DNA of 36,891 bases from Raineyella sp964528755 (GCA_964528755.1 CAZGWN010000031.1:1-36891); one strand, 5' to 3'; positions 1 to 8,916 are shown, counted from the stretch's first letter. Made by a program: numbers and translations. Notes: generated by a model from the sequence alone, not told the origin.

Positions 1-1360
1 CGCCGCCACCCACGAGGACCGGGAAGTACGCGACGATCAGCACGCTGATCGTGACCAGGCCGATCAGGCCGAGGACGGGAAGCACGACCGTGGTCCAGCG
101 GGAGCCCGCGACGTCGCGGTGCCGGGCGAAGAAGAGGAGGACGGCCAGTGAGGTGAGGGCCATCAGGACGACCACGCCGAGGGTGGCGACCCCCGACAAC
201 CAGGTGAAGACCTCCAGCACGGGGTCCAGGCCGGCGAGCGCGAGGGTGACCACCAGTGTGACGGCGGTGACGGTCTGCACCAGGGAGGACGCGGACGGGG
301 AGCCGTGCACCGGGTGCACCCGGGTGAGGGCCGCGGGCAGGGTGCCGGCGCCGGCCATCGAGTGCTGGTAGCGGGCGATGACGTTGTGGAACGACAGCAC
401 GCAGGCGAAGAGGGAGGTGAGCAGCAGGGTGTTGACGACGACGCTTCCGGGTACCCCGAGGTAGGTGCGGGTGGTGTTGATGACCATGGCGCCCGGGTCG
501 GCGCCGGCCACCTCGAGAACTCGGCTCGGGCCTTCGGCCATCACGAGCGCCCACGCACCGAAGGTGTAGAAGACGCCGATGAGGATGACGGCCGCGTACG
601 TGGCGACGGGGATGGTCCGCTCGGGGCGACGTGCCTCGTCGCGGTAGATGGCCGTCGACTCGAAGCCGATGAATCCGGCCACGGCGAACATCAGTCCGAC
701 CCCGGGTGCGCCCGAGAGCACGCTGGAGGGGGCGAACGGGGTGAGCGACAGGCCCTCGGCGCCGCCGGTGGCGATGACCACCACGCCGAGCGCCAGCACG
801 ATGAGGATCTCGCCGATCAGCAGGCAGCCGAGCACCTTCGAACTCAGCTCGATGTGCCGGTAGCCGAGGACGCCGACGAGCCCGACGACCGCCAGCGTGT
901 ACAGCCACCACGGCAGCGCCGGGCCGCCGAGCGAGGTGACGGTCATGTTGAGGGAGTAGCCGAGGTAGGCGTAGACGGCGACCTGGACGGTGGTGTACGT
1001 GAGCAGGGCCAGGTACGCCGTGCCGAGTCCCCAACGGCTGTTGATGCCGTAGCCGACGTACGTGAAGAAGGCCCCCGGCCGGGGGACGAGGCGGCTCATC
1101 GCCCCCAGCCCGACGGAGAACAGGAGGAGGATGACGGCCACCGCGGCGAACATCGCCGGATAGCCGGCGCCGTTGCCCAGCAGGATGCCCAGCGGCGTCC
1201 CGCCGGCGATGACGGTGAGCGGGGAGGCGGCGGCGACGACCATGAACACGATCGAGCCGGGCCCCAGGGAACCCTGGAGTCGATGATCGGCGGCGTCCCG
1301 GGTCGCCGCGGCCGGTGTGGGCGACGTCAGAGTCGGTGGCGTTGGATGTGATGAGGTCAT
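1..1360 (-). CDS. APC-family amino acid permease (3' end beyond window)
   Basis: Reading the minus strand from the ATG at 1360 gives an open frame of about 453 codons that runs off the left edge, so the C-terminus is missing. The N-terminus is a short polar tail, followed by a first membrane segment containing GSIVFMVVAAASPLTV, then many hydrophobic helices. Typical APC-superfamily features are visible: the SRLVPRPGAFFTYVGYG loop and AGFIGFESTAIYRDEARRP, the TM6-8 signature in which FxGFE is followed by a charged loop and a Pro-Arg-rich stretch. The family imports amino acids or polyamines by proton symport or exchange; the substrate cannot be told. It is divergent from a second APC-type permease, with 155 bp between them. 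The family call is firm. Confidence 0.85.
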   Translation of the reverse strand, partial: MTSSHPTPPTLTSPTPAAATRDAADHRLQGSLGPGSIVFMVVAAASPLTVIAGGTPLGILLGNGAGYPAMFAAVAVILLLFSVGLGAMSRLVPRPGAFFTYVGYGINSRWGLGTAYLALLTYTTVQVAVYAYLGYSLNMTVTSLGGPALPWWLYTLAVVGLVGVLGYRHIELSSKVLGCLLIGEILIVLALGVVVIATGGAEGLSLTPFAPSSVLSGAPGVGLMFAVAGFIGFESTAIYRDEARRPERTIPVATYAAVILIGVFYTFGAWALVMAEGPSRVLEVAGADPGAMVINTTRTYLGVPGSVVVNTLLLTSLFACVLSFHNVIARYQHSMAGAGTLPAALTRVHPVHGSPSASSLVQTVTAVTLVVTLALAGLDPVLEVFTWLSGVATLGVVVLMALTSLAVLLFFARHRDVAGSRWTTVVLPVLGLIGLVTISVLIVAYFPVLVGGG

Positions 1361-1502
1361 GGCGGACATGCTGGGCGCGGGATGTTTCGGCACTCGGCGC
1401 GGCAGGCAAAACCGGCACGCAACCCAAATGAGACTCCCGCACCATCAGGGGAATCGCGTCCGGGGCGACCCGGACGTAACCCGGTCGACACATCGGGCTG
1501 CC

Positions 1503-1508
1503 TACTGT
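1503..1508 (+). promoter_or_regulatory. -10 box (TACTGT) for a leaderless start
   Basis: TACTGT fits the actinobacterial -10 consensus TANNNT. It ends exactly 7 nt before the GTG at 1516, the spacing expected when transcription begins on the start codon. No Shine-Dalgarno sequence precedes that GTG, which supports leaderless initiation. No convincing -35 box is visible. Confidence 0.4.
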
Positions 1509-1515
1509 CACCAGG

Positions 1516-2994
1516 GTGAAAGCACTTCTCGACGAGATCGCCTCACCCCGCCGGGCGCCCCAGTTCGGCAGGACGTCGCCGCTGGCCGGGCTGCGCCGGC
1601 GGACCCTGGCGCCGGTCGACGCGCTGGCGGGCTCGATCGCGGCCGCCGCGCCGACCGCCGCCGGGCTGACCCAGCCGGCGCTGCTGGTGCAGACGAGCGG
1701 GGACCGGGCCTGGCTGGCTGTGCTGCTGGCCGCCGGCCTGGCCATGGTGATGTCGCTGCTCGTCGGGGTGTACGCCCGCCGGCTCACCGGGTCCGGCTCC
1801 TTGTACACGTTCGTCGCGCAGTCGGTCGACACCGCCAGGGCGCCAGGACGACTGATGTCGCTGGCCACCGCGGCATGTCTGGTGGCGGCGTACGGCTTGG
1901 TGGCGGTGACGTCACTGGCAGGTGCCGGGTACTACTTCGAGCGGTTGGCCGCGTTGGTGGGCGTGATGGTTCCGCCGCCGGCGGCGGTGCTGGTGGCGGT
2001 TGGCGTCGGGTTGGTGTGCCTGCGCCTGCTGCTGGGCCGGATCGCCGTGTCGGCGCGCGTCCTGCTCGGGGTCGAGGGGTGCGCGCTGGTCGTGCTGCTC
2101 GTCCCGGTGGTGGGTGCCCTGCTGGCCGGCTGGGGAGCGGAACCGGCGGGTGCGCCGGTGGTCACCGCGCCTGCGTCGGGGACCTCGGGGGCGCTGCACG
2201 GACTGGCCGCCGCCGTGATGGTGGCGATGGCGGCGTTCATCGGCTTCGACCACGCCTCGTTCGTCGGGGCGGAGACCCGCCGACCGCTGCGGACCATTCC
2301 GCGGGTGCTCAACGCCAGCGTGGCGATCGTCGCAGTCGTGCAGGTGCTCACGGTCACTGCCGCGCTGCGGTCGGGGTCCGGGTGGCCCCTGTCGGGCTCG
2401 GCGTGGTGGAGTCCGGTCCTGGCGGTGGCGGGGATGCTCGGATTCACCGCCTGCGCGTTGGCCTGCTTCACCGCGTTGTCGCGGCTGGTCCTCGTGCTGG
2501 CCCGCGACGGGATCGTCCCCGCCGGCCTCGGTCGGACCACTCGGCAGGGCAGCCCGCTGGGCGCCGTCCTGGTCACCATCGTGCCGGTGGTCGTGGTGGC
2601 CGTCGCGGCGATCGTGGCGGCGGGCGACCCGTGGCCGGTGGTCTCGGTGTGTCTGGTCGGCGGCGCGTCGGCGTACGTGCTGGCCTATCTCATCACCGCT
2701 GTGGCGGTGCCGCTGTTCCTGCGCCGGATCGGGGAGCTGACGGTGGTTCCGGTGATCCTGGCGGCGGGAGCCGGGACCGGACTGGCGGCAGTGTGGTTGG
2801 GGCTGCTGGTCGATCCGGTCCAGGTCTCCGATGCGTGGGGCGCCCGGATCGGGATCGTCGTCCCCGCCGTGCTGGGGCTGGTCGGGTGGGAGATCGTCCG
2901 TCGTCGGCCGACCGGACGGTGGGGGAGCTACGACGTGCCCACGGCCGCCGACGTGCTGGGCGGGGACGAGCATCCGGGCGGCCCCGATGATTGA
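1516..2994 (+). CDS. APC-family permease
   Basis: This 492-aa integral membrane protein starts with GTG and has about 12 hydrophobic segments. The APC signature near residues 240-265 reads FIGFDHASFVGAETRRPLR, equivalent to the FxGFE...E..P.R.IPR block of amino acid permeases. A second conserved stretch, ALSRLVLVLARDGIVPAGLG, matches the TM8-9 region that in this family precedes a 'P..L...' loop. The N-terminus carries about 35 polar residues before the first helix. It probably imports an amino acid or amine; the substrate is unknown. Its last 8 bp overlap the start of a small IclR-type DNA-binding protein, which suggests co-expression and local regulation. Confidence 0.82.
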   Translation: MKALLDEIASPRRAPQFGRTSPLAGLRRRTLAPVDALAGSIAAAAPTAAGLTQPALLVQTSGDRAWLAVLLAAGLAMVMSLLVGVYARRLTGSGSLYTFVAQSVDTARAPGRLMSLATAACLVAAYGLVAVTSLAGAGYYFERLAALVGVMVPPPAAVLVAVGVGLVCLRLLLGRIAVSARVLLGVEGCALVVLLVPVVGALLAGWGAEPAGAPVVTAPASGTSGALHGLAAAVMVAMAAFIGFDHASFVGAETRRPLRTIPRVLNASVAIVAVVQVLTVTAALRSGSGWPLSGSAWWSPVLAVAGMLGFTACALACFTALSRLVLVLARDGIVPAGLGRTTRQGSPLGAVLVTIVPVVVVAVAAIVAAGDPWPVVSVCLVGGASAYVLAYLITAVAVPLFLRRIGELTVVPVILAAGAGTGLAAVWLGLLVDPVQVSDAWGARIGIVVPAVLGLVGWEIVRRRPTGRWGSYDVPTAADVLGGDEHPGGPDD

Positions 2995-3289
2995 CCCGGG
3001 TGACCCGGGGTTGCGCGGCCGCCAGCCGCAGGCGGTGCGCAACGCGTTCGCGGTGCTGGAGGAGGTGGCGCGGTGCGGGCCCGGGGTGACCGGCACCCAG
3101 GTCGCGCGCAACCTCGCCATGCCGAAGGCCACCGCCTACCGGTTGCTGAACATGCTGGTGGAGGAGGAGTACCTGGTCCGGGTGCCCGACCTGAGCGGTT
3201 TTGCGCTGGGGCGGAAGGTGGCCTGGCTGGTGGCGGCGGCGCAGGGTGTCGAGGATGCGCATGCCCGCCCGGGGCCGGCGGCCACGTGA
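2987..3289 (+). CDS. Stand-alone IclR-type helix-turn-helix protein
   Basis: A 100-aa protein whose ATG lies inside the end of the upstream permease gene (8-bp overlap). Residues about 15-75 form a winged helix-turn-helix of IclR type: QAVRNAFAVLEEVARCG, then TGTQVARNLAMPKATAYRLL as the recognition region, then a wing ending in GFALGRKVAWL. IclR-family regulators normally have a further 170-residue effector-binding domain; here the frame stops shortly after the wing, and no continuation is seen in other frames before the next gene. It could be a genuine mini-regulator controlling the permease, or a truncated IclR gene. The complete, coding-like C-terminus and tight coupling favour a real small protein. 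Confidence 0.7.
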   Translation: MIDPGDPGLRGRQPQAVRNAFAVLEEVARCGPGVTGTQVARNLAMPKATAYRLLNMLVEEEYLVRVPDLSGFALGRKVAWLVAAAQGVEDAHARPGPAAT

Positions 3290-3365
3290 GCCCGACGGGC
3301 CACCGGCACGCATCGGCGACAACAATGAGTTCGGCCCCACTGACACCGCGATCCCAAGGAGACCC

Positions 3366-4343
3366 ATGCCCTTCTTCGACTTTCCGCTCGACGACCTCCG
3401 CCACTACGCGCCGGTCGTCCGTGAGCCGGACGATTTCGACGCCTTCTGGTCCCGGACGCTGAGCGAGTCCCGGGCCGCGGGCGGGCAGGTCGAGGTCACG
3501 CCGGTGGAGACGCCGTTGACAGTGGTCGACCTCTTCGATGTCACCTTCCCGGGGTATGCCGGGGATCCGATCAAGGCGTGGTTCGCTGTGCCGCACGGCG
3601 CCATCGGGTCGTTGCCGGGCATCGTGGAGACCATCGGATACGACGGCGGGCGCGGTCTGGCCCACGAGGCGGCCGGCTGGGCGATGGCCGGCTACGCGTA
3701 CCTGAAGATGGACACCCGCGGCCAGGGCAGCGCCTGGGCCGGACCTGGTGACACCCCCGATCCGTACGGATCCGGGCCGGCAGTGCCCGGCGTGATGACC
3801 CGGGGCATCGAGTCGCCCGACGACTACTACTACCGTCGGCTGATCACCGACGCGGTCCGGGCCGTCGACGCGATCCGTACGCTCCCGCAGGTCGACCCGG
3901 CGCGGATCGGTGTTCTCGGCACCAGCCAGGGCGGCGGGCTGTCCCTGGCGATCGCCGGACTCGTCGACGGGATCGCCGCCGTGGCCCCGCACGTACCGTT
4001 CCTGTGCCACTTCGAGCGTGCGATCGGGCTGACCGATCATCAGCCGTACGACGAGGTCAACCGCTACCTGCGCAGTCACCGGGATCGCGTCGAGCAGACC
4101 TTCGCCACGCTGTCGTACTTCGACGGGGTCAACTTCGCCCGGCGGGCGTCGGCGCCGGCACTGTTCGCGACCGGGCTGCAGGACCAGACCTGCCCGCCGT
4201 CGACGGTCTTCGCCGCGTTCAACCAGTACGGTCCGGCGGACGTGGAGAAGGAGATCGAGGTCTACCGCTTCAACGACCACAAGGGCGGCGAGGGCTTCTT
4301 CTGGCTGAAGCAGGCCGAGTGGATGGCGCGGCATCTGTCGTGA
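3366..4343 (+). CDS. CE7-like acetyl xylan esterase / cephalosporin-C deacetylase family hydrolase
   Basis: A 325-aa alpha/beta hydrolase of normal family length. The ATG at 3366 has an AAGGAG ribosome site 5 nt upstream. Motifs of carbohydrate esterase family 7 are all present: RGQG at residues 118-121 (oxyanion loop), GTSQGG at 185-190 with nucleophile Ser187, LQDQTCPPSTVFAAFN with Asp273, and DHKGGEG with candidate His305. There is no signal peptide, so it is cytosolic, as most CE7 enzymes are. The family removes acetyl groups from short xylo-oligosaccharides and other small esters. It lies 76 bp after the mini IclR protein and ends against a convergent maturase gene. The esterase fold is certain; the exact substrate is not. 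Confidence 0.85.
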   Translation: MPFFDFPLDDLRHYAPVVREPDDFDAFWSRTLSESRAAGGQVEVTPVETPLTVVDLFDVTFPGYAGDPIKAWFAVPHGAIGSLPGIVETIGYDGGRGLAHEAAGWAMAGYAYLKMDTRGQGSAWAGPGDTPDPYGSGPAVPGVMTRGIESPDDYYYRRLITDAVRAVDAIRTLPQVDPARIGVLGTSQGGGLSLAIAGLVDGIAAVAPHVPFLCHFERAIGLTDHQPYDEVNRYLRSHRDRVEQTFATLSYFDGVNFARRASAPALFATGLQDQTCPPSTVFAAFNQYGPADVEKEIEVYRFNDHKGGEGFFWLKQAEWMARHLS

Positions 4344-4371
4344 GGCCGGCGGCGCACCGGTGCTGCCGGCC
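4344..4371. terminator. Hairpin between convergent genes
   Basis: GGCCGGC at 4344-4350 pairs with GCCGGCC at 4365-4371, with partial inner pairing. It fills the 30-bp gap between the stop of the esterase gene (plus) and the stop of the maturase gene (minus), so it could terminate both. There is no T-run. Confidence 0.45.
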
Positions 4372-4373
4372 CG

Positions 4374-5621
4374 TCACGCCATGATGTCGGCGGCGGGCCG
4401 GCCGGATTGGAGCAGTCTCCCCATCTGTTCCATGGCCGGTCGGACGTGGCTGAAGAACGCGAAGTACCCGGGGCACAGGTGGTTCAGGCCGGGTTCTCCG
4501 TCGGTGGTGGTGTCGAAGCGGTCCTTCGGGCAGCCGCCATGGCAGGCCCACCGGACCGGGCACCGCACGCATTGGCCGGGTAGCCCGGTGAGCTTGTCGC
4601 GGCCGAAGGCCTGCTGGCGGGGGGAGGCGACCAGTTCGGCCAGGGAGGTCTCGGTCACGTTGCCCAGCTTGTAGTCGGGCTCGACGTAGTGGTCGCAGGA
4701 GAACACATCACCGTTGTGCTCGACGGCGAGTTGGCGACCGCAGGTCGGCGCGTGCACGCACAGGGACGGACGCCCGAAGAGGTTGCCCAGCGTCGCATCG
4801 AAGTGCTGGACGAACACCTCGCCGACATCCCGGGCCACCCACTCGTCGAAGACGGCGATGAGGAACCGGCCCCAGGCAGCCGGGTCGACACTGCGTGAGG
4901 TGACCGCGTCCCCGGTCTGCCGGTAGAGCAGCCGCCGGTTGCCCTCGACCCGCCAGCCCTGCTCGGCGAGCGGCAACTGCTCGGCGGGGACCCGCTCGAC
5001 GATCGGGATGAACTGCAGGTACCGCGCCCCGAGCTCGTCGCGGAAGTATCGGTAGACCTCCAGCGGCTGGTCCTGGTTGGCGTGGTGGACCGTGCACAAG
5101 ATGTTGGTCTCCACGCCGTGGCGGGCCAGGACCTGCCAGCCGCGCAGCACCTGGGCGTGGGTGGGCCGGCCGGCCTTGTTGACCCGGTACGCGTCGTGCA
5201 GCTCGGCCGGTCCGTCCATGCTCAGGCCGACGAGGAAGTGGTGCTCGGCGAGGAAGGCACCCCAGTCGTCGTCGAGCAGGGTGCCATTGGTCTGGAGGGA
5301 GTGGCTGATCTGCTGGCCGGGGCGGCGCAGGTGGTCGGCCAGCGCGACGGCCCGGCGGTAGAACGCCAGTCCGCGCAGGGTGGGTTCGCCACCCTGCCAG
5401 GCGATCTCGACCGGCCCGTCCGGGGAAGAGTCCAGCAGGTTGGCCAGGTACGCCTCCAGACCGGCCTCGTCCATCCGCTGCCCGTCGTGATCGTAGAGCA
5501 ACTCCTTGGACAGGAAGAAGCAGTAGGCACAGTCCAGGTTGCAGGCGGCGCCGGTGGGCTTCGCCAGCACCGAGAACGGGATGCGGAGCGTGCGGGGGGC
5601 GGACGCGTCCTGACTGGTCAT
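4374..5621 (-). CDS. Anaerobic sulfatase-maturating enzyme (radical SAM, SPASM)
   Basis: A 415-aa radical-SAM protein. Its cluster motif is CNLDCAYC at residues 27-34, giving the CxxxCxxC cysteines 27, 31 and 34. It is followed by WQGGEPTL, the GGEP motif of SAM binding. The C-terminal half has the cysteine-rich SPASM region (CVHAPTCGRQ, SCDHYVEPDYKLGNV, CVRCPVRWACHGGCPKDRF and HLCPGY) typical of anSME enzymes. These convert the active-site Cys or Ser of a sulfatase into formylglycine. The adjoining upstream gene is a sulfatase with a Cys-type site, a direct partner. I chose the ATG at 5621, 10 nt after the sulfatase stop; a TTG at 5657 inside that gene is the alternative. No strong ribosome site is visible, so translation may be coupled. 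Confidence 0.92.
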   Translation of the reverse strand: MTSQDASAPRTLRIPFSVLAKPTGAACNLDCAYCFFLSKELLYDHDGQRMDEAGLEAYLANLLDSSPDGPVEIAWQGGEPTLRGLAFYRRAVALADHLRRPGQQISHSLQTNGTLLDDDWGAFLAEHHFLVGLSMDGPAELHDAYRVNKAGRPTHAQVLRGWQVLARHGVETNILCTVHHANQDQPLEVYRYFRDELGARYLQFIPIVERVPAEQLPLAEQGWRVEGNRRLLYRQTGDAVTSRSVDPAAWGRFLIAVFDEWVARDVGEVFVQHFDATLGNLFGRPSLCVHAPTCGRQLAVEHNGDVFSCDHYVEPDYKLGNVTETSLAELVASPRQQAFGRDKLTGLPGQCVRCPVRWACHGGCPKDRFDTTTDGEPGLNHLCPGYFAFFSHVRPAMEQMGRLLQSGRPAADIMA

Positions 5622-5631
5622 CGTGTTTGGT

Positions 5632-7116
5632 TTACGCGTCGTAGGTCCTATCGTCAAGCCCGCTGAGGGTGGGGTCGTGATCGAGTCGGCCGACGGGGTA
5701 CATCGACGCCATCCAGTGGTGGAAATTGTCCCCGCGTTCGACCAGTCGGCCGTACAGACGGCGCATCAGCCGATCCCTGATCGGGGCAAGTTCGGGATGG
5801 CTGTAGCGGTTGATCAACTCGTCCGGATCGGTTTCGAGATCATAGAGTTCATTGACCGACTCGGGGTTCACGACGAGCTTGTATCGCGCGTCGCGAATCA
5901 TCCGCTGAGGATACGGGAAGTGATGGCCGTGGAACTCGCAGACAACATCGGACGGCCAGTCGATCTCACCCGATCCGTTGTCCGCCAGGGGCAGCAGACT
6001 GCGGGAATCAACGGCGGCTGAGGTGTCGAGGCCCGCCAGATCCAGGATGGTGGCCGTACAGTCGAGCAATGAGACGAACTCGCTCCGTACGACCCCTGCC
6101 GGGGCGCCCGGAACGCGCAGGATGCCGGCCGTACGATAGATGTCCTCGTACATGGCCGGACCCTTGTCGTGGAGCCGGTGGGCGCCGGTGAACTCGCCGT
6201 GGTCGCTGGTGAAGATGACGGCGGTGTTGTCGGCAAGTCCAAGACCCTCCAGGGCGTGCAGGACGCGGCCGATCTCGTGGTCGATGAGGGCCACATAGCC
6301 GTGGTAGACGGCCAGGAGTTTGCGACTGACATCGATCGGCAGGGTGTCGAATGCCCAGTGGGCGCTGTAGTTCGCCTGGACCGGGGGTTTGCCGCGAAAG
6401 GTTTCCGCGATCGAGCGCGGGAGCTCGATCTGCTCGGGGTCGACCAGATCGAAGTACTCGTCAGGCAGGATGTAGGGAAGGTGCGGCCCGAAGAAGCTGA
6501 GCTGGAGGAAGAAGGGTTCGTCCTCGGCGCGAGCCGTCAGGCGTTCGATCGCCCGAGAGGCCAGATAGTGTTCGAAAGTGGCTTCCACGGGCTGGCGAAG
6601 CCGGGCGGCGAGCAGGTTTCCCGGGTTGCCGTTGGGCAGGGTGCCGCGAATGTGGTCGTGGATGGCGTACGGGGGCAGTCCCTGGTCGGCCAGGTACGCC
6701 AGGTAGTCGGGATGGTCGACGGGATTGTGCCAACCGGCCAGGTACGGTCCGTCGAGTCCGAAGTCCGCCGGTTTCCGGAGGTGCCCGGCGTGCCATTTCC
6801 CCAGCAGACAGCACGAGTAGCCGGCGTCCCTCAGTGACTGGGTGTACGTGAACGCGCCGTCGGGGAGATCCTCCGGGTAGCCGACATTGCGCTCGTGGTT
6901 GGCCAGGACTCGGTGTCGGAACGGCGCTTGGCCGGTGAGCAGACTCACCCGTGCCGGCGTACAGATGGCGGTCGGGGTGTACCAGCGGTCGAACCGGGCC
7001 CCGGCCCTTGCCAGGTGGTCGAGGACCGGGGTCACCTGGACCTGACTTCCGTACGCGCCGAGAGTGTCCGCCCGGTGCTGGTCGGTCATCAGGAAAAGGA
7101 TGTTGGGACGGGTCAC
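5632..7116 (-). CDS. Cys-type formylglycine sulfatase, cytosolic
   Basis: A 494-aa alkaline-phosphatase-superfamily sulfatase starting with GTG, which overlaps the stop of the upstream binding-protein gene by 4 bp (GTGA). The sulfatase signature is CTPAR at residues 52-56, with Cys52 as the residue to be oxidised to formylglycine. Metal and sulfate ligands are recognisable: MTDQHRAD at 10-17, GKWHAG with Lys107 and His109, GPH with His212, TSDHGEF with Asp305 and His306, and HDKG with Lys318. The protein begins at MTRPNILFLMTDQH with no signal peptide, so it should act inside the cell, unlike most polysaccharide sulfatases. It releases sulfate from an organic ester; the neighbours suggest a sulfated sugar or glycoside imported by the adjacent ABC system. 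The family is certain, the substrate unknown. Confidence 0.92.
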   Translation of the reverse strand: MTRPNILFLMTDQHRADTLGAYGSQVQVTPVLDHLARAGARFDRWYTPTAICTPARVSLLTGQAPFRHRVLANHERNVGYPEDLPDGAFTYTQSLRDAGYSCCLLGKWHAGHLRKPADFGLDGPYLAGWHNPVDHPDYLAYLADQGLPPYAIHDHIRGTLPNGNPGNLLAARLRQPVEATFEHYLASRAIERLTARAEDEPFFLQLSFFGPHLPYILPDEYFDLVDPEQIELPRSIAETFRGKPPVQANYSAHWAFDTLPIDVSRKLLAVYHGYVALIDHEIGRVLHALEGLGLADNTAVIFTSDHGEFTGAHRLHDKGPAMYEDIYRTAGILRVPGAPAGVVRSEFVSLLDCTATILDLAGLDTSAAVDSRSLLPLADNGSGEIDWPSDVVCEFHGHHFPYPQRMIRDARYKLVVNPESVNELYDLETDPDELINRYSHPELAPIRDRLMRRLYGRLVERGDNFHHWMASMYPVGRLDHDPTLSGLDDRTYDA

Positions 7117-8117
7117 TGCCCTGCTCCGGTGAACAGGTCGCCGCGGTAGTAGGTTGAGGGATCCACCGGTTCGGCGAGTTTCCCTCCGTCGACGAAGAAG
7201 TCGTTCAGTGCGGTCAACCAGGAGGTGATGGTTCCGTCCTCAGTGTGGGCGTCGAGCTCGTCGAGGGTGAGGATCTGCGAGTTCGCGGCGTCGGAGGCGA
7301 CCTGGTCGGGGGTCAGCTGTAGGAATGCGGCGGTTGCGTCGATGGTCTCCTGCGGATGATCCGACCGGTACTGGATGGCGTCGCGCAGGACCGCGATGGC
7401 CTTCTCCGTGGTGTCAGGATCGTTGTTCACCACGTCATTTCCGGCGACGAACGCCGTCGGGAAGGTGAACTCGTCGGAGAAGTCCTCGTTCTTGGCCAAC
7501 TCCACGAGATCAGGGACCTGTTGCTTGATGGTTCCGATGGCCGGGTACCAGAACCCGGCGGCGTCGACTTCCTTGGACACGAAGGCCGGAACGATGGTGG
7601 CAGGGTCCATGGCGAGGATCTGGACGTCATCCTCGGTGAGTCCGGCCTTCTGCAGGGCGAGGGTGAGAATCATGTCTCCCGAGGTGCCTTCGGGGACGGC
7701 GATCTTCTTGCCGCGGAGCGAGCCGAGGTCGGTGATGCCGGGTTGGGCGATGACGCGATCCGCATTGCCCAAGGTGTTGATCGCGATGATCTGCGCCTTG
7801 CCGGTGGCCGGCAGCCACAATGCGCCGGGGCCGATGTAGCCGAAATCGAGGTCGCCCGTGCCCAGGGCGTCGATCTGCAGGGGACCGTTCGTGAATACCT
7901 TCGTGGTGGCGGCCAGACCGTGCTTGGCCCACAGGTCCTGGTCATCGGCGACGGCGAGCAGGGAAGCGCCGTTGTAGTCGGCAATGTAGCCGACGTCGAT
8001 CGGCACCGGCGGGGCACTTGATGTGGCTCCGGAGGCGCCGGAGCTGCATCCGGCCAGAACCGTCGAGGTGGCGGCGAGGGCCGCGAGGGCGGCAACGGCC
8101 CGTCTGGTGATCTTCAT
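7113..8117 (-). CDS. ABC substrate-binding lipoprotein, SsuA/TauA/NMT1-like
   Basis: A 334-aa protein with a lipoprotein signal: MKITRR, a hydrophobic core, and the lipobox VLAGC with Cys24. The mature part is a type-II periplasmic-binding fold of the nitrate/sulfonate/taurine group: VDVGYIADYNGAS-like start, a LGTGDLDFGYIGPGALWLPA segment and SLRGKKIAVPEGTSGDMIL, the loop that holds the ligand anion in SsuA/TauA proteins. The ATG at 8117 has AAGGA about 9 nt upstream. It is encoded with its permease and ATPase and overlaps the sulfatase start. By context the ligand may be a sulfated or sulfonated compound rather than nitrate; this is inference. Confidence 0.85.
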   Translation of the reverse strand: MKITRRAVAALAALAATSTVLAGCSSGASGATSSAPPVPIDVGYIADYNGASLLAVADDQDLWAKHGLAATTKVFTNGPLQIDALGTGDLDFGYIGPGALWLPATGKAQIIAINTLGNADRVIAQPGITDLGSLRGKKIAVPEGTSGDMILTLALQKAGLTEDDVQILAMDPATIVPAFVSKEVDAAGFWYPAIGTIKQQVPDLVELAKNEDFSDEFTFPTAFVAGNDVVNNDPDTTEKAIAVLRDAIQYRSDHPQETIDATAAFLQLTPDQVASDAANSQILTLDELDAHTEDGTITSWLTALNDFFVDGGKLAEPVDPSTYYRGDLFTGAGQ

Positions 8118-8148
8118 GAATCCCGTCCTTCGTTGGATGGTGAGGGTG

Positions 8149-8916
8149 TCATTGGTGATGGACCGCGTGCCAGACCCGATTGCGCAGTTCGGTGAAGTCC
8201 GGGCCGAGGCGAATATCCTCCGTGCGGGGGTAGGGAAGGGCGACCTCGACCTCGGCGTGAACCCGGCCAGGTCGACCGGCCATGACGACAACTCTGTTCG
8301 CGAGGAACACGGCTTCGTCGACATCGTGGGTCACGAAGAGGATCGTGCGTCGATCCGCGGTCCAGGTCTGCAGTAGCTGTTCCTGGAGCCGGGCCCGGGT
8401 CAGGGAATCGAGGGCTCCGAAGGGCTCGTCCATCAACAGGATCGAGGGGTCGGCTGCATAGGCACGCGCGATGGCGCAGCGTTGTTTCATCCCGCCGGAC
8501 AGCGTCTTGGGGAGATTGTCCGCGAAGGCGCCCAGGCCGACCAGGTCGATGAAGTGGTCGGCCCGTTGTCGGCGTTCGTGCCGTGGCAGGTCACGGATGC
8601 CGAACTCGACGTTCTGGCGGACGGTCAGCCAGGGGAACAGGGCATATTGCTGGAAGACCACCCCGCGTTCCGGCCCAGGACCCGAGACGGGGGCCCCATC
8701 GACGGCGACCGATCCCGAGGTTGCGGGTTCCAGGCCGGCGAGGATGGCCAGGACCGTGCTCTTGCCACAGCCGGATGGTCCGACGACCGTGACGAACTCA
8801 CCGTCGTCGACGGCGAGGCTGAACCCGCCCAGCGCAGCGAACTCGTCGCGCCCGGCGCCGAACGTCTTGGCAACGTCACGCAGCAGGATCTTGGGTGAGG
8901 TGCTCGGCGCTGTCAT
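8149..8916 (-). CDS. ABC transporter ATPase, SsuB/TauB type
   Basis: A 255-aa nucleotide-binding subunit. Walker A is GPSGCGKST at residues 46-54, the Q-loop lies in VVFQQYALFPWLTV, the signature is LSGGMKQR at 139-146, Walker B is ILLMDEPFGALD at 159-170, and the switch His is in FVTHDVDEA. The YALFPWLTV and FGALDSLTR wording is typical of the nitrate/sulfonate/taurine importer branch. The ATG at 8916 overlaps the permease stop by 4 bp (ATGA), which fixes the start. It energises the adjoining permease and binding protein at the inner face of the membrane. Confidence 0.92.
   Translation of the reverse strand: MTAPSTSPKILLRDVAKTFGAGRDEFAALGGFSLAVDDGEFVTVVGPSGCGKSTVLAILAGLEPATSGSVAVDGAPVSGPGPERGVVFQQYALFPWLTVRQNVEFGIRDLPRHERRQRADHFIDLVGLGAFADNLPKTLSGGMKQRCAIARAYAADPSILLMDEPFGALDSLTRARLQEQLLQTWTADRRTILFVTHDVDEAVFLANRVVVMAGRPGRVHAEVEVALPYPRTEDIRLGPDFTELRNRVWHAVHHQ

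Noticed and set aside
305..2990. Long plus-strand open frames at 305-1351 and 1317-2990
   Set aside because: Their translations are Arg/Gly-rich low-complexity strings. They are antisense or out-of-frame to permease genes whose translations show clear membrane helices and APC motifs.
1912..4334. Minus-strand open frames opposite the second permease and the esterase
   Set aside because: They are His/Arg/Pro-rich shadows created by high third-position GC in the real plus-strand genes.
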